DNA of 64,000 bases from Dryococelus australis (GCA_029891345.1 CM057009.1:292532966-292596965); one strand, 5' to 3'. Numbered from the stretch's first letter, positions 45,173-57,719 are shown. A program made the numbers and translations. The notes: generated by a model from the sequence alone, not told the origin.

Positions 45173-45721
45173 CTGGAGTCACAATAACCCGACGAACACG
45201 ACACGACAGACGGATATGATGTCAGAGCTTGACGGAGTTTCATATTCAATTTTTTTCAGTTTTCACAATACCGCGACAAAATCTGTGGGACAGGTATGTC
45301 CCACAGGTATGCATATTATAAAACGGTCGGTTACCCTTATAATAAATAACCAATACTTACTTTTTAAAACTTGCGATAGAGTGAATGATTATTTTGATTT
45401 TGAGAATATTTGAATTTATGCGAGAGATAAAAAGTATTTAAAAAGAATTGGAACTTTATTTTGGCAGAAAGTTAGTTTATTGTGTACTACAGTAGGGAAA
45501 TAAGCACGAAATTTTGTTTTCTAATGTCGTATTTAAATTTTTTCGCACCCCGACGAGTCCGACGTGACGGAAAGTAGAAATAGAATCTCCTTTTCTGGGG
45601 GTGTCGGGGCCTCTATTTGGTCGGACTGACGTCACAGTGACCTTGCTTTTTGTTGGCTGCTACTCAAATTTCGTCGCGTCGGGGTTGCCGTGTCGTGGTC
45701 GTCGGGGTATTGTGATTCCAG
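45173..45721. mobile_element. 549-bp MITE with long CTGGA(G/A)TCACAATA inverted ends
   Basis: The left end reads CTGGAGTCACAATAACCCGA, continuing CGAACACGACACGAC. The right end mirrors it (GTCGTGGTCGTCGGGGTA, TTGTGATTCCAG), giving about 35 bases at high similarity. No coding. T-rich flanks (GTTTTAAG and TTTTACTC) do not give a clean target duplication. Confidence 0.88.
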
Positions 45722-46139
45722 TTTTACTCAATTAATCTTCCCGACGGGATTGGCAGGGGTGTCACAAAACGCGAAACACTGTATTGTGGAGGATGGTAAA
45801 GGGGGGGGGGGAGGAGGTCCCTTGAAGAAAGCGTACTCGGGTCACCGATTGTCTCCATCAAGTCTTGCGACGGGCCTCGTGCCTGGTTGGCTTCGCCGTG
45901 GTGTGGACGATTTCTTATTGGCTGGGCTGCCGCCAGGGCGCTGATTGGCGGATGGCCCCATGCCATGTTGGCGGGCCGCAGGGCCATTTTGTTGCGACAC
46001 ACGGATAATCTTTATTCAGACTATAATCGAATTGTGTAAACTCTTTTACGTGAATTACCTGTTAAGCAAAAATGCCTGTTAGACATAATGCCAGCAGGAA
46101 AAACATATGTTGGGCAGAAACCCGCCTACCTGGCCCTTG
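45722..46139. other. Short non-coding stretch
   Basis: Moderately GC-rich, with a G run at about 45799-45810. The 84- and 92-aa frames on opposite strands have no domain. Confidence 0.4.
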
Positions 46140-46810
46140 AACTGAGTCCAATGTGTTGATCTACGAAAACAACACACACTTCAGGCGAGACCTGTTGAGT
46201 GCTTTTAAGACGTCACGAACATTAGAAACGCCATTTCAGAGCACTTCAGCATAGCTAAAAACTGTTTTTCTATGCGCCATATCTCCAAATTTATGCGTCA
46301 AATGCCAACAACCACACTCAAGGTCCTTGCATTGAACCTTGTCACAGACTTTCCTCCAACGAAGTGATACGGCTGGAAGTGCCATAGGTACACGCGGAAC
46401 GACGAGGACACTGCGCCACAGATAAGATAACTGCATAGAAACATAATGGCTTGGCTGTTCCTTTGATGTGGACGCACCCATTTGTTGAATGTCTGAGCGA
46501 GGCTCTGGGAAAGGGCCGGAGGCCTGATTGGCTACCATGTGCTTCATAAGGTTCCCTATTGGCTAGGCAGTCGGCTGGGAAATAAGTTACCCAGATCTGA
46601 TTGGGAACGCCGCTCCGGCCGCACAAGCCATTTTGCTGGCGTGTGCGACCGGAGTTCGTTGAGTAAGCGTTTATTTCACCTCTGTGTTATTAATTGCTCT
46701 GTGACTGCATGCCAGCACAGAGCCTTGCGTGTAGCGGTGATGGCGTACTTGATGCGCGGAACAATGTATCTCTTTCACTTCCTAACATTCTTAACCTCAA
46801 ACGGGAAATA
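46140..46810. repeat. Dispersed repeat, copy 2
   Basis: Shares AATGTG(C/T)TGATCTACGAAA, GAGTGCTTTTAAGACGT and GCGTACTTGATGCGCG with 21395-22200 in the same order, without the MITE present there. The copies are quite diverged. Confidence 0.65.
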
Positions 46811-47058
46811 GATCCAGTTAGGACTCTCTACATCTCTTTAAAAAAATAATTAATTTTACACAACATGGCGTGTATATCGCAAAATTGCTGTATAGGATTA
46901 GTACAAATAGCTTTTACTTTGTATCCTTATTTTTGAAGACCAGGCAATGTACAATTTGTGGTTTAAATGATACTTAAGAAAATAAAAGTATTCCCAGCAA
47001 TGATTTTGTTGCTGTGCAGTCACTGGCATAAACGATATTTAGTTAATGCTGCTGTAAG
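46811..47058. other. AT-rich flank of the long-TIR element
   Basis: No gene or repeat is recognised. Confidence 0.5.
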
Positions 47059-48288
47059 TAGCTCCACGCTTTACTCCGCAATTGCAGAGCTCATCCTGTG
47101 CTGTGAACGGTCCGCACCTAGCTCCGCAGTCAGCTCCGCAATCTGCTCCACAATCGCTCCGCAGTTGAGGTGCTAATCCTGTGCTGTGATTGGTCTACAT
47201 GTAGCCCCTCACTTAGCACCTCCCTTCATGCTCCAACCCCTTCACCCACATACACCCCCACCACCTCCCCACCCATCCTTCTTCACAACAAGCTGTACTG
47301 GGGTTATCTACACCTGAGGTGTTATACAGTAACACCCCTCTCCACCCCTTCACATACCTACACCCCCACCCGCCCCTCATCAACAACCTCTCCTCAGATA
47401 TGGTTAACACCCTCCCCACCAATACACTCCTTCCCAGCGAGGTAGGCTGTCTTTAATTTCATACTTCACGTTAGACAGCACTGCTGTAGTCATCGGCCAC
47501 CATATTAGTTGCAGAGTTGACCAACAGGAACGCTAATGTCTCTTGATGCTGTCATTGGCTACTAGATAGCGCACAAGTTCTCGCAATGCCTGCCAGCGAA
47601 TGTGCGCGAGTCACTTGTCCTCCAAGGGCCAATCTTGTTAATGCTATTAAATGTTACTATGAACTCTGAGATCAACTGGAAGCTTAATACAATTCTCTCC
47701 ATCATATCTGTAATGTGTTAGTATACTACAAAAAACTTTGCTTTCTGATGGTTTTGAACCACGAACCCTTTGGCAACTCTGTTATCATGACAGTGGTAGA
47801 TCTGGAATTTTAAGTGTTGTATATATGAATAGAAACATGCCTACATACTTGCATAGTCAAAACGAATGTGTAGTATATATCATGATTGAAGAATCGATTA
47901 GTTAAAACATAATTATATAAAAAAAGTTAGGAATCTAAGTATTATTTTGTCTATTAAATTTTAAAATAGTTAAATATACATGTATGAAACGACATGTTTA
48001 CGAACTCGTATTTAAAGGAGATTTAGTTTATGGGGACACAACAGTCAAATATTCAAAATGTTTTTTCTTTATAAAAATGTTATATGTCTTTAAATTAAAA
48101 TATATTAATTAATTTTTTACAAAACACTTAAGAATATATTGGCAGAAAAAATGATTATGTAACTACAACCGTCGCCATCTTGAATTTTTGTAAGCATAGA
48201 AGCATATATTTATATTTTTAAATTAATTATATAACCACTCCAAACATCAAATACAACACATCGTTTACCTTTCAACAGGTAATTTAAG
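47059..48288 (+). repeat. Long-TIR element, left outer inverted repeat
   Basis: Pairs with about 60185-61516 in reverse complement. Anchors are CATGCTCCAACCCC, CACCTGAGGTGTTATACAG, GCCAATCTTGTTAATG and CCACTCCAAACATCAAATAC. The outer 450 bases are GC-richer. A TA microsatellite of about 70 bases in the right partner (60669-60738) is nearly absent here. Confidence 0.92.
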
Positions 48289-48463
48289 CAAATATGGTAG
48301 AAGGACAACATGGGAAAGTAGCCAAAAAAACGCGAGACACCGATGCCAGCGCTCCTAGCGGTTTGTACTGTTCGTACGATAATAATCTGTGTATTGAATG
48401 GGTAATTTTGAGTATTTTGGATGCATTTTAATTCGAATTTTCTCGCTTGCGTGATTATTTATT

Positions 48464-48875
48464 ATGGCAGGAAAGATTTGTGTAGTTTATGGCTGCAATA
48501 GTTACAACGTTGCGAACTACAGCAAGTCCTTTTTAAGATTTCCAAAGGATGCGAGTCGGTAAGTACACGAGCTGTAGTGGATAACATTTTCCATTCGTGT
48601 TATTATTGTCAGAGTGATTTTATTGAAAATTCCATTCACACAATACCGTAATTTACTTAAATACTGTTTTGTTGTTTCCTAGGTGCAAACAATGGAAGCA
48701 GAAATGTAAGAGCAGACCTGGATGTAATAAAGAACAAATGGACTGGCGGTTTATACCTACACAAGAATAGTGTGTTCCAAGTCCAACCTTTTCAGAAAAG
48801 AGGATTTTCGCAACCCAAATTTGCTTCCACAAGACCCAGAACGAAGTCGCTTGAGTGTCGTAGCTGCTATTTTTA
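48464..48875 (+). pseudogene. THAP-domain gene (two exons) of the P-like element, frameshifted
   Basis: Exon 1 (48464-48558) reads MAGKICVVYGCNSYN, then YSKSFLRFPKDASR, with the first Cys pair of a THAP module. Its donor is CG|GTAAGT. Exon 2 starts at 48683 after TTGTTTCCTAG and continues in phase with CKQWKQKCKSRPGC. That frame meets a TAG at about 48768, but the expected continuation is in another frame: VCS, then FRKEDFRNPNLLP and RSRLSVVAA, ending at about 48885. I infer one indel near 48760-48785. THAP domains bind transposon ends and form the N-terminus of P transposases. The catalytic GTP-binding/RNase-H part is not found in the remaining 4.4 kb. The gene is therefore non-functional. 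Confidence 0.78.
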
Positions 48876-48975
48876 ATATTTTATACTGAAGGGCTTTGTG
48901 AATTTTGATAGCCCTTAACCTGAAAAGTGCAGGTTTGTTTTTATTGGAGCGACACCTTCGAAATATATAAGTAAA

Positions 48976-49290
48976 CAATGTTTACAAATTCAATATTCGC
49001 CTATTATACTGGCTGAAGTCTCTTGTTAAAGTGTGTGTTTAGTTCAGCAAGTTCAGCTAGGGACATAATTGATTGATTGCTTCAGAAAAGTGTTTACATA
49101 GGTATGTGTGTCAGTGATGGCTCATACAATGTTTACATAATCAGTGTTCGTGTATTAAACTGGTTGGGGTTTCTTTAAGTGTTTGTATAGTTCAGCAAGT
49201 TGAGCTAGGGATAAAATGGTTTAATTATATCAAAATAGTGTTTTCATATTTGTGTCAGTGACTGCTCCTACAATGTTTACATATTAGCCA
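48976..49290 (+). repeat. Tandem duplication of about 150 bp inside the P-like element
   Basis: Two and a bit units start at CAATGTTTACA near 48976, 49126 and 49271. Each contains TTTAGTTCAGCAAGTT/TATAGTTCAGCAAGTT and AGCTAGGGA. The units have diverged. Confidence 0.8.
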
Positions 49291-49525
49291 AACATTATGC
49301 ACTGAGTCAGAGTCCCAGCGCCAGCAGGGGAATAAATCCCCAAAACAATGATTAAAGGCGCCGGCAATTTTTTTAGATGGTGACTCGAAGCATCACGTAT
49401 CAGCGAAGCTGGGCGTTTCACCAAAAATGATTGTCGTGTGTAGCCTATTTGCACTGAAAAATAATGTGTGTGTTTTGCAATTTAACATATTTCTGTACTA
49501 TTTGTAATATTACTGTAATATTGTC

Positions 49526-49905
49526 TCATGAAAACATATTAAATTGCAAAAAAATTGAACTGAACATTACCTAAATTGACAATGTTACTGATACAATTTA
49601 GAAATACGATGGTGGGGAAGGAGAGCTATGAACTCGAGGTAAATTGAGGGGTAAAAGTTTATAATGAAAATGTACATATTTTGTATTTTTTTACCCCACA
49701 ATTTACCTGATCTTCGTAGCCCTCCCCACTATCGTATTTGTAGCTTGTATCGGTAATATTGTCTATTTAGTTAATGTTTGGTTCAGTTTTTTTTGCAATT
49801 TAATGTATTTTCACGTAAATATTACATTATTTACAAATTTTTCACCCATTTTACCCCACAATTTCCCTGATCTTCATAGCCGTCCCCACTATAGGTTTTG
49901 GGGTT
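49526..49905. repeat. Palindromic MITE of about 290 bp with an extra half copy
   Basis: The arms pair about 49528-49650 with 49688-49812 (AAATTGCAAAAAAA, then AATACGAT(G/A)GTGGGGA, GGTAAATTG(A/T)GGGGTAAA). A further partial copy of the right arm follows at about 49848-49905 (TTTTACCCCACAATTTCCCT). No coding. Confidence 0.82.
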
Positions 49906-52900
49906 TCTATTGGTCAAATGTTGATGGCCCCAGTAAATACGTTTTCTGTGTAATACCTAGAGTGGAATTATACCACTTTCTGAGATTTTTTTTTAGAAAA
50001 GTCCCTATTCTTAAGAATTACCCAGTTTTCTGCATGTTTATTTTGTTTATGTACATATCCGTATTTTTTATTTACTTTGCAGTGTATTTTCATACTTTGG
50101 AATGTTATTGTTTACATTTGGGAAGCTATGCATTTGAATATTAATTGGTATGTTATTTGGGTTGTGTTTGCACCTACTACTAAATATTTTCAACGATTTA
50201 TCAAAGAAACAACTGAACGAAAACTGTAATAGTTTCCTTTCTAGGTAATCTGTTATCCTTTACACACCCAAAGGTCTACATATCAGTACTGTTTTACTGT
50301 GCAAATATTTTAATTTCTCCACATACTGAGTTTGCAAGTAATTTTCATTTGAATGAGTGGAGAGTTGTTGAGTGCAGCTTTTGGCGGCGAGAATAATTCT
50401 TCTCCAGCCAGTGTGTCAAAAGTTCATTCTGTGTGCTAAACACCATGTACTGACACCACACACCAGACACTTAATTGCAGCAGTGGAGATGTCACCATGT
50501 TATCTACAGTTGGCAAGTCAGTGTATATACTGCAGAGTGTGAACCAACTGTCGAGTGAGGGTTACCGTCAAAACCAATCAAAAGTAGAAGCAACATTCAC
50601 CCCACCTCATCATTCTACTTTCAAAAAATAACATTTCACTCCTGAGAGTCATCGTTACATTTCAGTGGTGTTTATTATAATTTTTTTTACATATAACTAA
50701 AGGATTTTTTAAAATTTCACTTCCTCTTATTTACTCTCTGAAGTACTCAGTATTTTAACTTTGTGCATACACGTATAGTATTAACTTAAATGAGGTTTTT
50801 TCAATGAATTATTTTGCGACATTCTGCAATGCAGGTAAATCATTGATAGTGATATGCACACATTTCTTTTGACCCGTTAGCCTATTTACACAGCTTTGTC
50901 TGTGGTGATCACAGTATTGGAGAAAGTACTTGCGAATTGCATTACAATAGCAAGTGCCATGCATTTTACCAGAAAGTACGTTAAAATCATGACTAATTTA
51001 AGTTATTTTCAGTTCAGCTGCTTTTGAATTCTGCAGTATTTTTTCCAGTCTTCTTGCCATGAAGCATACGGAAATCTGTGGTAAAATTTAGTGTAAAAAT
51101 AATGTATTCAGGTTGGTCATTAGAAGTGACTTGTTCATGATGATATAATGTTATACAAATTATTTGGATTCCTGTTGATTTGGAAATAAGCTTTGTTATT
51201 GAAAGTGAATTACAAAATTAAATGTGCCTAATGCATGTAAAATTTGAGAGGTGAAGTAAATTAGCTGAATGGCTTTAGTACATATCTTAGCATGTACTAT
51301 CAAATATTTTGACAAATTGCATTTCCATCCTAGTGTCAGCTGTACTGCATAAATTGCATTAGTAAAGGGGGGAAATGGTTGATTAAATAAATATTGCCAT
51401 CTCGTTAAGTTCTGAAATACTCTCCTTAATACAGTAGACCTTATTTGTCATTTGTGTAGTATTTAATTTATTTATCTCATCTATAATCTCTCAAATATCA
51501 CTTAAGTGGCATGATATCATATGCGATGGTTCATTTTTATATTTGGTATAGGAGTACCATTGTGCTGTTGAAAGCTGAAAGCATTTTGCAGTCAATGTTG
51601 CTGCTACCTCCATGGATTATCTACACTAGCCAAGGAAATGGATGTCTTAAGTAGGAAGTTGTGTTGCAACGCATGTATGTACTATATGAACAAACCGTGT
51701 GTGGTGGTCAAAGTAATGATCAAACTTAATAGTTCTACGAAATTTAATTGGGGTACTCTCCATAGACATTGACATAGTTTTCTAAGGGGTTTCGTGAACT
51801 GAATTAGTCAAGTGAAATAATTATGTATTTGGTATTTTAATATGGAACGATACTTACTAAAATTCTAAATTACCAAATAGCAACCTATGAACAAGTGATT
51901 TAATAGCATCTGAAATGAACGATACTACATGTTAAAATAATATTGTACTAAGTGGTAACTTTGAACACAGTCTCACTATGTGTGGTATGTTTCGGTGTGA
52001 CTGTTTCTTTTTACATAAATACGTACAAATATAACATTTTAAAAGGTCTGAGGTGAGCAGTTTACCATCATTTATAAAAACCTGCTAAATGATGAAGTGC
52101 TCAATTAGTGTCTATGAAACCAACATTTGGAAATTAGCGGGAGGAGGAAGCGATACTTGGTTTGAACTCTTTGTTAGTTATGGTTGAAGCATGGCTGTCA
52201 GTGGGTTAACCATAGCTGCCTGTGTTTCTCTTGAGGCAGTGAAGTGGTGGCATAACTGCCCGATAAAATTGATTTGTATGTGTAAAAGAGGACTCGCAAC
52301 CATCCGTCGCACCCATCAGGAGATCACATGATCTTCGACTAATCGCAGGGCCAAGTTTTTTTATCCGTCAAATATATCTCAAACTTTATCTTTCGGCGGA
52401 CGGATGGATGGGACAATGCCTTCTGACGAGATTCTGTAGACACGAATATGCACTTTGAAATAAAATGGAATGTGCTGGATATGTGTTTATTTATTTTGGT
52501 GGTAAATTCAGGAAATTAAAACTTAAACAATAATTCAGTAAATTTTTATCATGTAAACATTATTTTCCCCAAAATTCTTCCCTCTTGAAAATGTATTTCC
52601 AACTAAAATATACCTTCTACGAAAGAAGAAAGCAGAACAAAGACCATATCTGTTAGGAATAGAAATTTTTGTGAGCAATTTATTTTGTTGCTAATTTAAT
52701 GATAATAGCTTCAAAAATCAGTAGGTTAATATTTCGGCATCATATTTGGTTGCGAGGTTAATCCTAAATATCTACAAGATATTACTGCCTAGAGAGCTAA
52801 TAAAAGTCACAATGTTAAATCACTAATTGTAGTAGAGCTATTTTTAAATAATCTTGCATTAGTAAAACACAGATAAGTTGTGGAAAATTTGTTGTCCAAA

Positions 52901-53220
52901 AATATTTTGGCTATGTTCTTTCCCGATTTTTTTGCATACATTTAAGTTTGGTGACAGCTCCATTTTCAAGAATTTATTGAATAAATACAGTCTGTTATGT
53001 ATCTGGAAAATTAAATACCATTTAGCATTCCATTCTCTTACTTATAATTCATAAACCATTTGTCCTTTGTAACTTTCAACATCTAAGTCTGTGCCCAGTA
53101 ACATGATTCTGTTACAACTGATTGTCCTTGTTTCAAGTGACAATATTTATGTTTTAAGTATATTTCTTAATATGGCATAGTAATATTAATGAGCAACTAT
53201 TAAATTACATTCGGCAAAAG
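49906..53220. other. AT-rich interior of the P-like element, no gene recognised
   Basis: The 113-aa frame at 49803-50144 is hydrophobic and low in complexity and overlaps the MITE. No transposase catalytic motif is visible. A small GC-richer patch lies near 52130-52420. Confidence 0.45.
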
Positions 53221-53406
53221 AACACGTTTTAATACTACGAGACGGCAACTGCACTTAAATTGCGCATGCCGAGCCATGTAAATTAGAATTCCCTGGCACT
53301 TTGTCAGCACAAGCCACTAGGAGTGCTGTTGTAGCATGTCTCGCATGTTGACAATGTTAAAACGCCTCAGTTTCCAATATTGTCCTTCTACCATATTTGA
53401 TTTAAG

Positions 53407-54450
53407 TCATAAACCCTCTGTAGCAAGATCAATTTGGAGTCAAGCCCTTTTATAAATATAGGCATAATTTCCGAAACATTAATGTTATGGTCATTAAATT
53501 CATAAGATAGACGCCATACACGACATACACCACAATGCTAAGGCCATTAGAGCCTTAAGGCCTTTCTAACAAGGTCAATTTTGAGTTAAGCCCTTTTTAT
53601 AAGCATAGTTACTCATAATTTCCGAACCTTTATCGCTATGGGGATCAAATTTATAACATAGACAACATACCCTACATGTATTATAGTGGTAAGGTAATTT
53701 AAGTACTAAAAAATTTCTGACAAAGCCAATTGTGCATTTAAGCCTTTTATAAACATAATTAGTCATAATTTCCGAACTGTTGAAGAAATAGTTATCAAAT
53801 TCATAACATACACACCATACCCGACATCCATTATGGTAGTAAGATCATTTAGATACTAAAACTTTCTAACAAAACCAATTATGCATCTAAGCCCTTTTAT
53901 AAGCAAACTTACTCATAATTTCCGAACCGTTGAAGATATAGTGATCAAATTCATAATTTAGGCAACATAACCGACATCCATCATAGTGGTAAGGTCATTT
54001 AAGACCTAATCACTTCCTGACAAAGCCAATTTTGAGTTAACACCTTTTTATAAGCATAGTTACTCTTAAATTACCTAACAATTGATGCTATAGTGATCAA
54101 ATTCATTACACACACATCAACCTCAACAACAAACAAAACTACAATGTCAAACACACCTAAAGCCCTTTTATATGAATACTAGCTGATAATTTCCCATCTA
54201 CTAAACCTACAAACATCAGATTCATAACATACACATCAACTCCAATGACAAGCACACCTAAATATTTTTATAAGCATAGTAACTCATAATTTCCCATCTA
54301 CCGAAGCCATAGTGAATAAACTCGAGCTCTAATGACTGGTGAGCAGATTGCTACTGAACTCGATTCCCATTCAGTATACTTACAATTTATTCAGTTTTAT
54401 TAGTGTGGACTTTAAACAGTGAACGACGAGCAAAACCCTTCAAGGCAAAA
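53407..54450 (+). repeat. Long-TIR element, left inner tandem array
   Basis: Six or seven units of roughly 120-150 bp, with the phrases GCC(C)TTTTTATAAGCATAGT, ACTCATAATTTCCGAAC and ATCAAATTCATAACATA. They mirror 58890-60184. The inner-most units are more diverged and AC-rich. The final part shares ATTGCTACTGAACTCGATTC with the right side. Confidence 0.88.
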
Positions 54451-56820
54451 AAAATCGCTATGTATATACTATTTATATCTAAATATTCTCGCTAAATACG
54501 TATTATTGTTATGCAAATATACATATTTTACTCTTGATGATTGATAACATGTGTGCTCAACTCTCCCAATGTAATACTAACTTATCATGGCGATACAATT
54601 TTTACAGTTTCTCAGAATGTTAAATAACAATTAAACATGGTGTTCTTCGGAAGTTTGCGAGAATTTGTCAGCCTTTCAGAAACAGTCTTCCTAGAATAAT
54701 TAAATATATTAAAATGTTTTTGTTTATAATACGGTATGTAAGGTAATGCATCGACTTGCACTATGTAAAATTGATGTTTGTTGCATAATGAGTACTTAGC
54801 ATTTGTGTTATTACACTTCATTAAGTTAGCATGTCTTAAGACAGATGAAGAGAATGATAATTTTAAAATATTATTCAATATTTAACGTTTTAGATGAGTG
54901 AGTTTAAACAAATATAGCACACAGTAATTCATATATGCGTATTTACCTCATTGGGAATTCAAGCAAATAATATGTTAGTATAACTGTCCATGCCTGCATT
55001 TAGGTTGAAGTTTTGATTAAACCAGTATGTATGTTTGATTTTTGACGTTTTTCGAAGTAGATAAATATAATAACATTTAAACAACATTTAAGATTCTTGT
55101 GCAATGAAAAAAGGTTTTATTGTGTAAATACTTGTTATGCAGATAAAATCTAAGTATCCTTGAAGGATCGAAGCAATTGTTAAAAAGAGCAGATCTTAAG
55201 AAACATTCTTTTATTAAAGGGTTTTCATCAAATAAACAAGTTTTGATTGATATATGTAGTATGGGATAACACGATTTGAGTGAGACAAGTGTTTTATTTG
55301 GATCTTAATTTGGTTTTAAATTTGGTTATATAGTAATTTAGAAAAACTGAATCTTGGTAGGGTTATTTTCCTTTTGTATATCATTATAGTTTAGATTAAA
55401 TATGTGTGATAATGTGTATTGGAAGGCAGATGAAGGATATTTGTTCATTTGTGTTGTATGATATGTTGATATAGTTTACAGGTATATAATTTTATTTATA
55501 AAGTTTGATGTTATGAGGTTTTGCAGTTACCTGGTTTGGTACATGCAAATGAGTTGCGTGTTTGTGTTTTGGAGTATGTTTCGATCCTTTTGGGTTAATT
55601 TAGATAGATTTGGGTTGTTTTGGGTTCATTTGGTTCATTAGGAGCAAGTCTTGGGTGGAGTGGGTTTGCCATTTGGAATATTTTAAGTTCTTTGTATGTT
55701 TACTTGTTTGTAAATATATCTGTTTAACAGAATCGCTTGTAAGTATAATATCATTTTTCTGGGAGTGGTATACTGTTTGCTATTTGAGATACATTTTAGT
55801 GATAGGCAGTTAAATTGTTTCCTAGGAGGGATGAATTGGAATATTTAAAGGGTTCTATAATATTTTCATGTATCCCTCTGATTAATAGTTTAAAAATATG
55901 TATGTATGTATGTTGCATATAAAGTAGATAAGTATGTTGCACACAAAGCAAATGTTAAATTATATTCACTTGCAATAGTTTGGGAAACCTTTGGTATATG
56001 GGAATGTGTTATATTTCGACACTCTCATGGAAATATTATGTGGTATAAGAGGGAGAAATCTCTTTCACTCTATAACTTTGATTTTGTTTAGATGAGTTTT
56101 AAGTAGAGTTATAAATGAATGTAAAGTTATATGAGGAATTTACGAATATTACATGATTTTGATAGGAGTTGAATAGTTTGTTCGCTGATTCCACGAACAT
56201 GATAGGGAATGTTGGATTCATATTTTTTTAATTAGGAGTCATACTTAACTAATGTACATAATTAGGGGTGATATAATGTATTCGTTTCCCGTACAATACT
56301 AACATCATGAAATGTCTAAATGGTTAATGTGAATAGGTGTTTATATTGTTCTGTTTACATGTAACCTGGAAAAAAGAATTAAGGTTACCTACCATATATT
56401 ACATATTTAAACATGTAACTTACTTAGACACATCCCTCTATGTTAACATTCGTTTGAAGGGGTGATAACATTTTAACCATATACCCTACAGAAGTGTTTC
56501 TGGCTTACAATTATTTAAGTCGAACAGTTAAAAAATATTTACAAATTTAAAAGAGATGTTTTACATATATCATTTTGTCTCTTTGTATAATAGTTACTTC
56601 ATGAGCAAGTATAAAGGTATGTTGTGTTTAGAGTAATATTATAGGATCGTGGAGAGATGTTAACATTTTGGCACTTGAAGATCGAATGAAATCCGAACAG
56701 TAGTGGCATTGTGATTGATAAACTGTGTATGTAATTGTTTCGTTCAACGGATCACTGGTAGATTGAATCTCTAACGATTGGTTGCTTTATTTCCCTCGTA
56801 TATTACTACATTTACCAAAG
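54451..56820. other. Unique AT-rich centre of the long-TIR element, left part
   Basis: Frames of 60-88 aa (for example minus 54612-54878, plus 55610-55813 and 55906-56091) show no domain. The plus strand is T/G-rich from 55200 to 56000. Confidence 0.4.
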
Positions 56821-56821
56821 G

Positions 56822-56857
56822 TATAAAAGCTCATTGTCGTCAGGTATTTAGCTCAGT
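56822..56857 (+). promoter_or_regulatory. Core promoter: TATA box plus arthropod initiator TCAGT
   Basis: TATAAAAG at 56822-56829 is followed by TCAGT at 56853-56857, placing the initiator A about 33 bases after the first T of the TATA. The first ATG starts at 56858, so transcription from this initiator would leave a 5' leader of only three bases. The next ATG is at 56870. Confidence 0.7.
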
Positions 56858-57530
56858 ATGTTTAGGATGATAGAGGTGAACATATCGGCACTGCATTCTT
56901 CAGAAGAAACCTCCCATCAAGCATTAGATATGAGGCATATGTGTTGTTGTTGCACTAAGGAGTATTTCAATGAGGGAAAGTTATGTTCTCATGAATGCTA
57001 CTTCCATAGTAAACCTACTCTCCATCTACATAGATGTTTCAAATGTCAATCTTTGTATGGTAGTAGTAATAAACTAGATCTACATGTTATGAGCTGCTGT
57101 GGTTTCACTCCTGCAATGGGTGAACCATCCCTTGGATTACACGCGTAAAACTTGTGAGGAGGAATTAACTTCACAATGCAATTTGAGAAGACATCAAAAC
57201 AAAAATAATTGTTTAGAAAACATACTTAGAAAGAAATATACATGTAGTAAATGTCATTCGTTGTACAGTGATCATACACATTTTGAAAAACATTTGTTAA
57301 CTTGCAATGGAAGTGATGGGGTGGACAATTCAATGGTTTCTGGAAATCAGTGTCACTTTTGTCTGAAGTTATTTACATTCTATAATAATATGTGTCGTCA
57401 CATCACAAGTAATTGTTTAAAAAATCGTAAATGAATAGTACATTGGTGTTTGATGTGCGCGGGAATATTTACCAGGAAGTCTATATTACACAAACTTATA
57501 GTTAAATGTAAACACAATGTAATGGAGTAA
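56858..57530 (+). pseudogene. Six-finger C2HC/C2H2 zinc-finger gene of the long-TIR element, broken
   Basis: The first frame (56858-57148) contains MCCCCTKEYFNEGKLCSHEC and CFKCQSLYGSSNKLDLHVMSC-type fingers. It then shifts near 57110-57145 into the second frame: TRKTCEEELTSQCNLRRH (first Cys replaced by Arg), CSKCHSLYSDHTHFEKHLL and CHFCLKLFTFYNNMCRHI. After a TGA at 57432-57434 the same frame continues with CLMCAGIFTRKSILHKLI and ends at a TAA at 57528-57530. Most fingers end in Cys rather than His (C2HC). A core promoter sits directly upstream and AATAAA lies at 57683. The role is unknown; finger arrays in transposons usually bind the element's own ends or regulate its genes. One frameshift and one stop make this copy non-functional. 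Confidence 0.72.
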
Positions 57531-57682
57531 TGTTTGGAACCTGCATATATTTGTAGGTAACATAAATCTAATGAAATGGTTTCAAGGTTGTAATATTTAT
57601 GTTTGGATTGTTTACACAAATGTTTTTTGAGTGGAGAATATGATTGAGTGTATTTATATATGTAATTTTGACTATCGTGTGA

Positions 57683-57688
57683 AATAAA
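57683..57688 (+). terminator. Poly(A) signal AATAAA of the zinc-finger gene
   Basis: AATAAA lies about 150 bases after the last stop of the zinc-finger gene, in T-rich flanking sequence. Consistent with a transcript end near 57705. Confidence 0.6.
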
Positions 57689-57719
57689 AATACAAGTGTA
57701 TGGAATAATATTGTTTTTA

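Larger units (their letters stand above)
48289..53399 (+). mobile_element. P-element-like transposon, 5.1 kb, inserted in the long TIR
   Basis: The left tip reads CAAATATGGTAGAAGGACAA, and the right tip is its exact reverse complement over 20 bases. A second inverted block lies further in (GCGAGACA, CTCCTAG(C/T)GG). The flanks are ATTTAAG at 48282-48288 and at 53400-53406, and the mirrored TIR has a single ATTTAAG at about 60170, the empty site. A THAP-encoding gene begins 175 bases inside the left end. This fits the P superfamily (THAP transposase, 7-8-bp duplication). The catalytic part is not recognisable. Confidence 0.88.

Noticed and set aside
48757..48978. 73-aa minus-strand frame over THAP exon 2
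   Set aside because: It is antisense to the recognisable THAP coding sequence.
49803..50144. 113-aa hydrophobic frame inside the P-like element, considered as a membrane protein
   Set aside because: It starts in the palindromic MITE, is dominated by Phe/Tyr/Ile from AT-rich DNA, and has no promoter or conserved motif.
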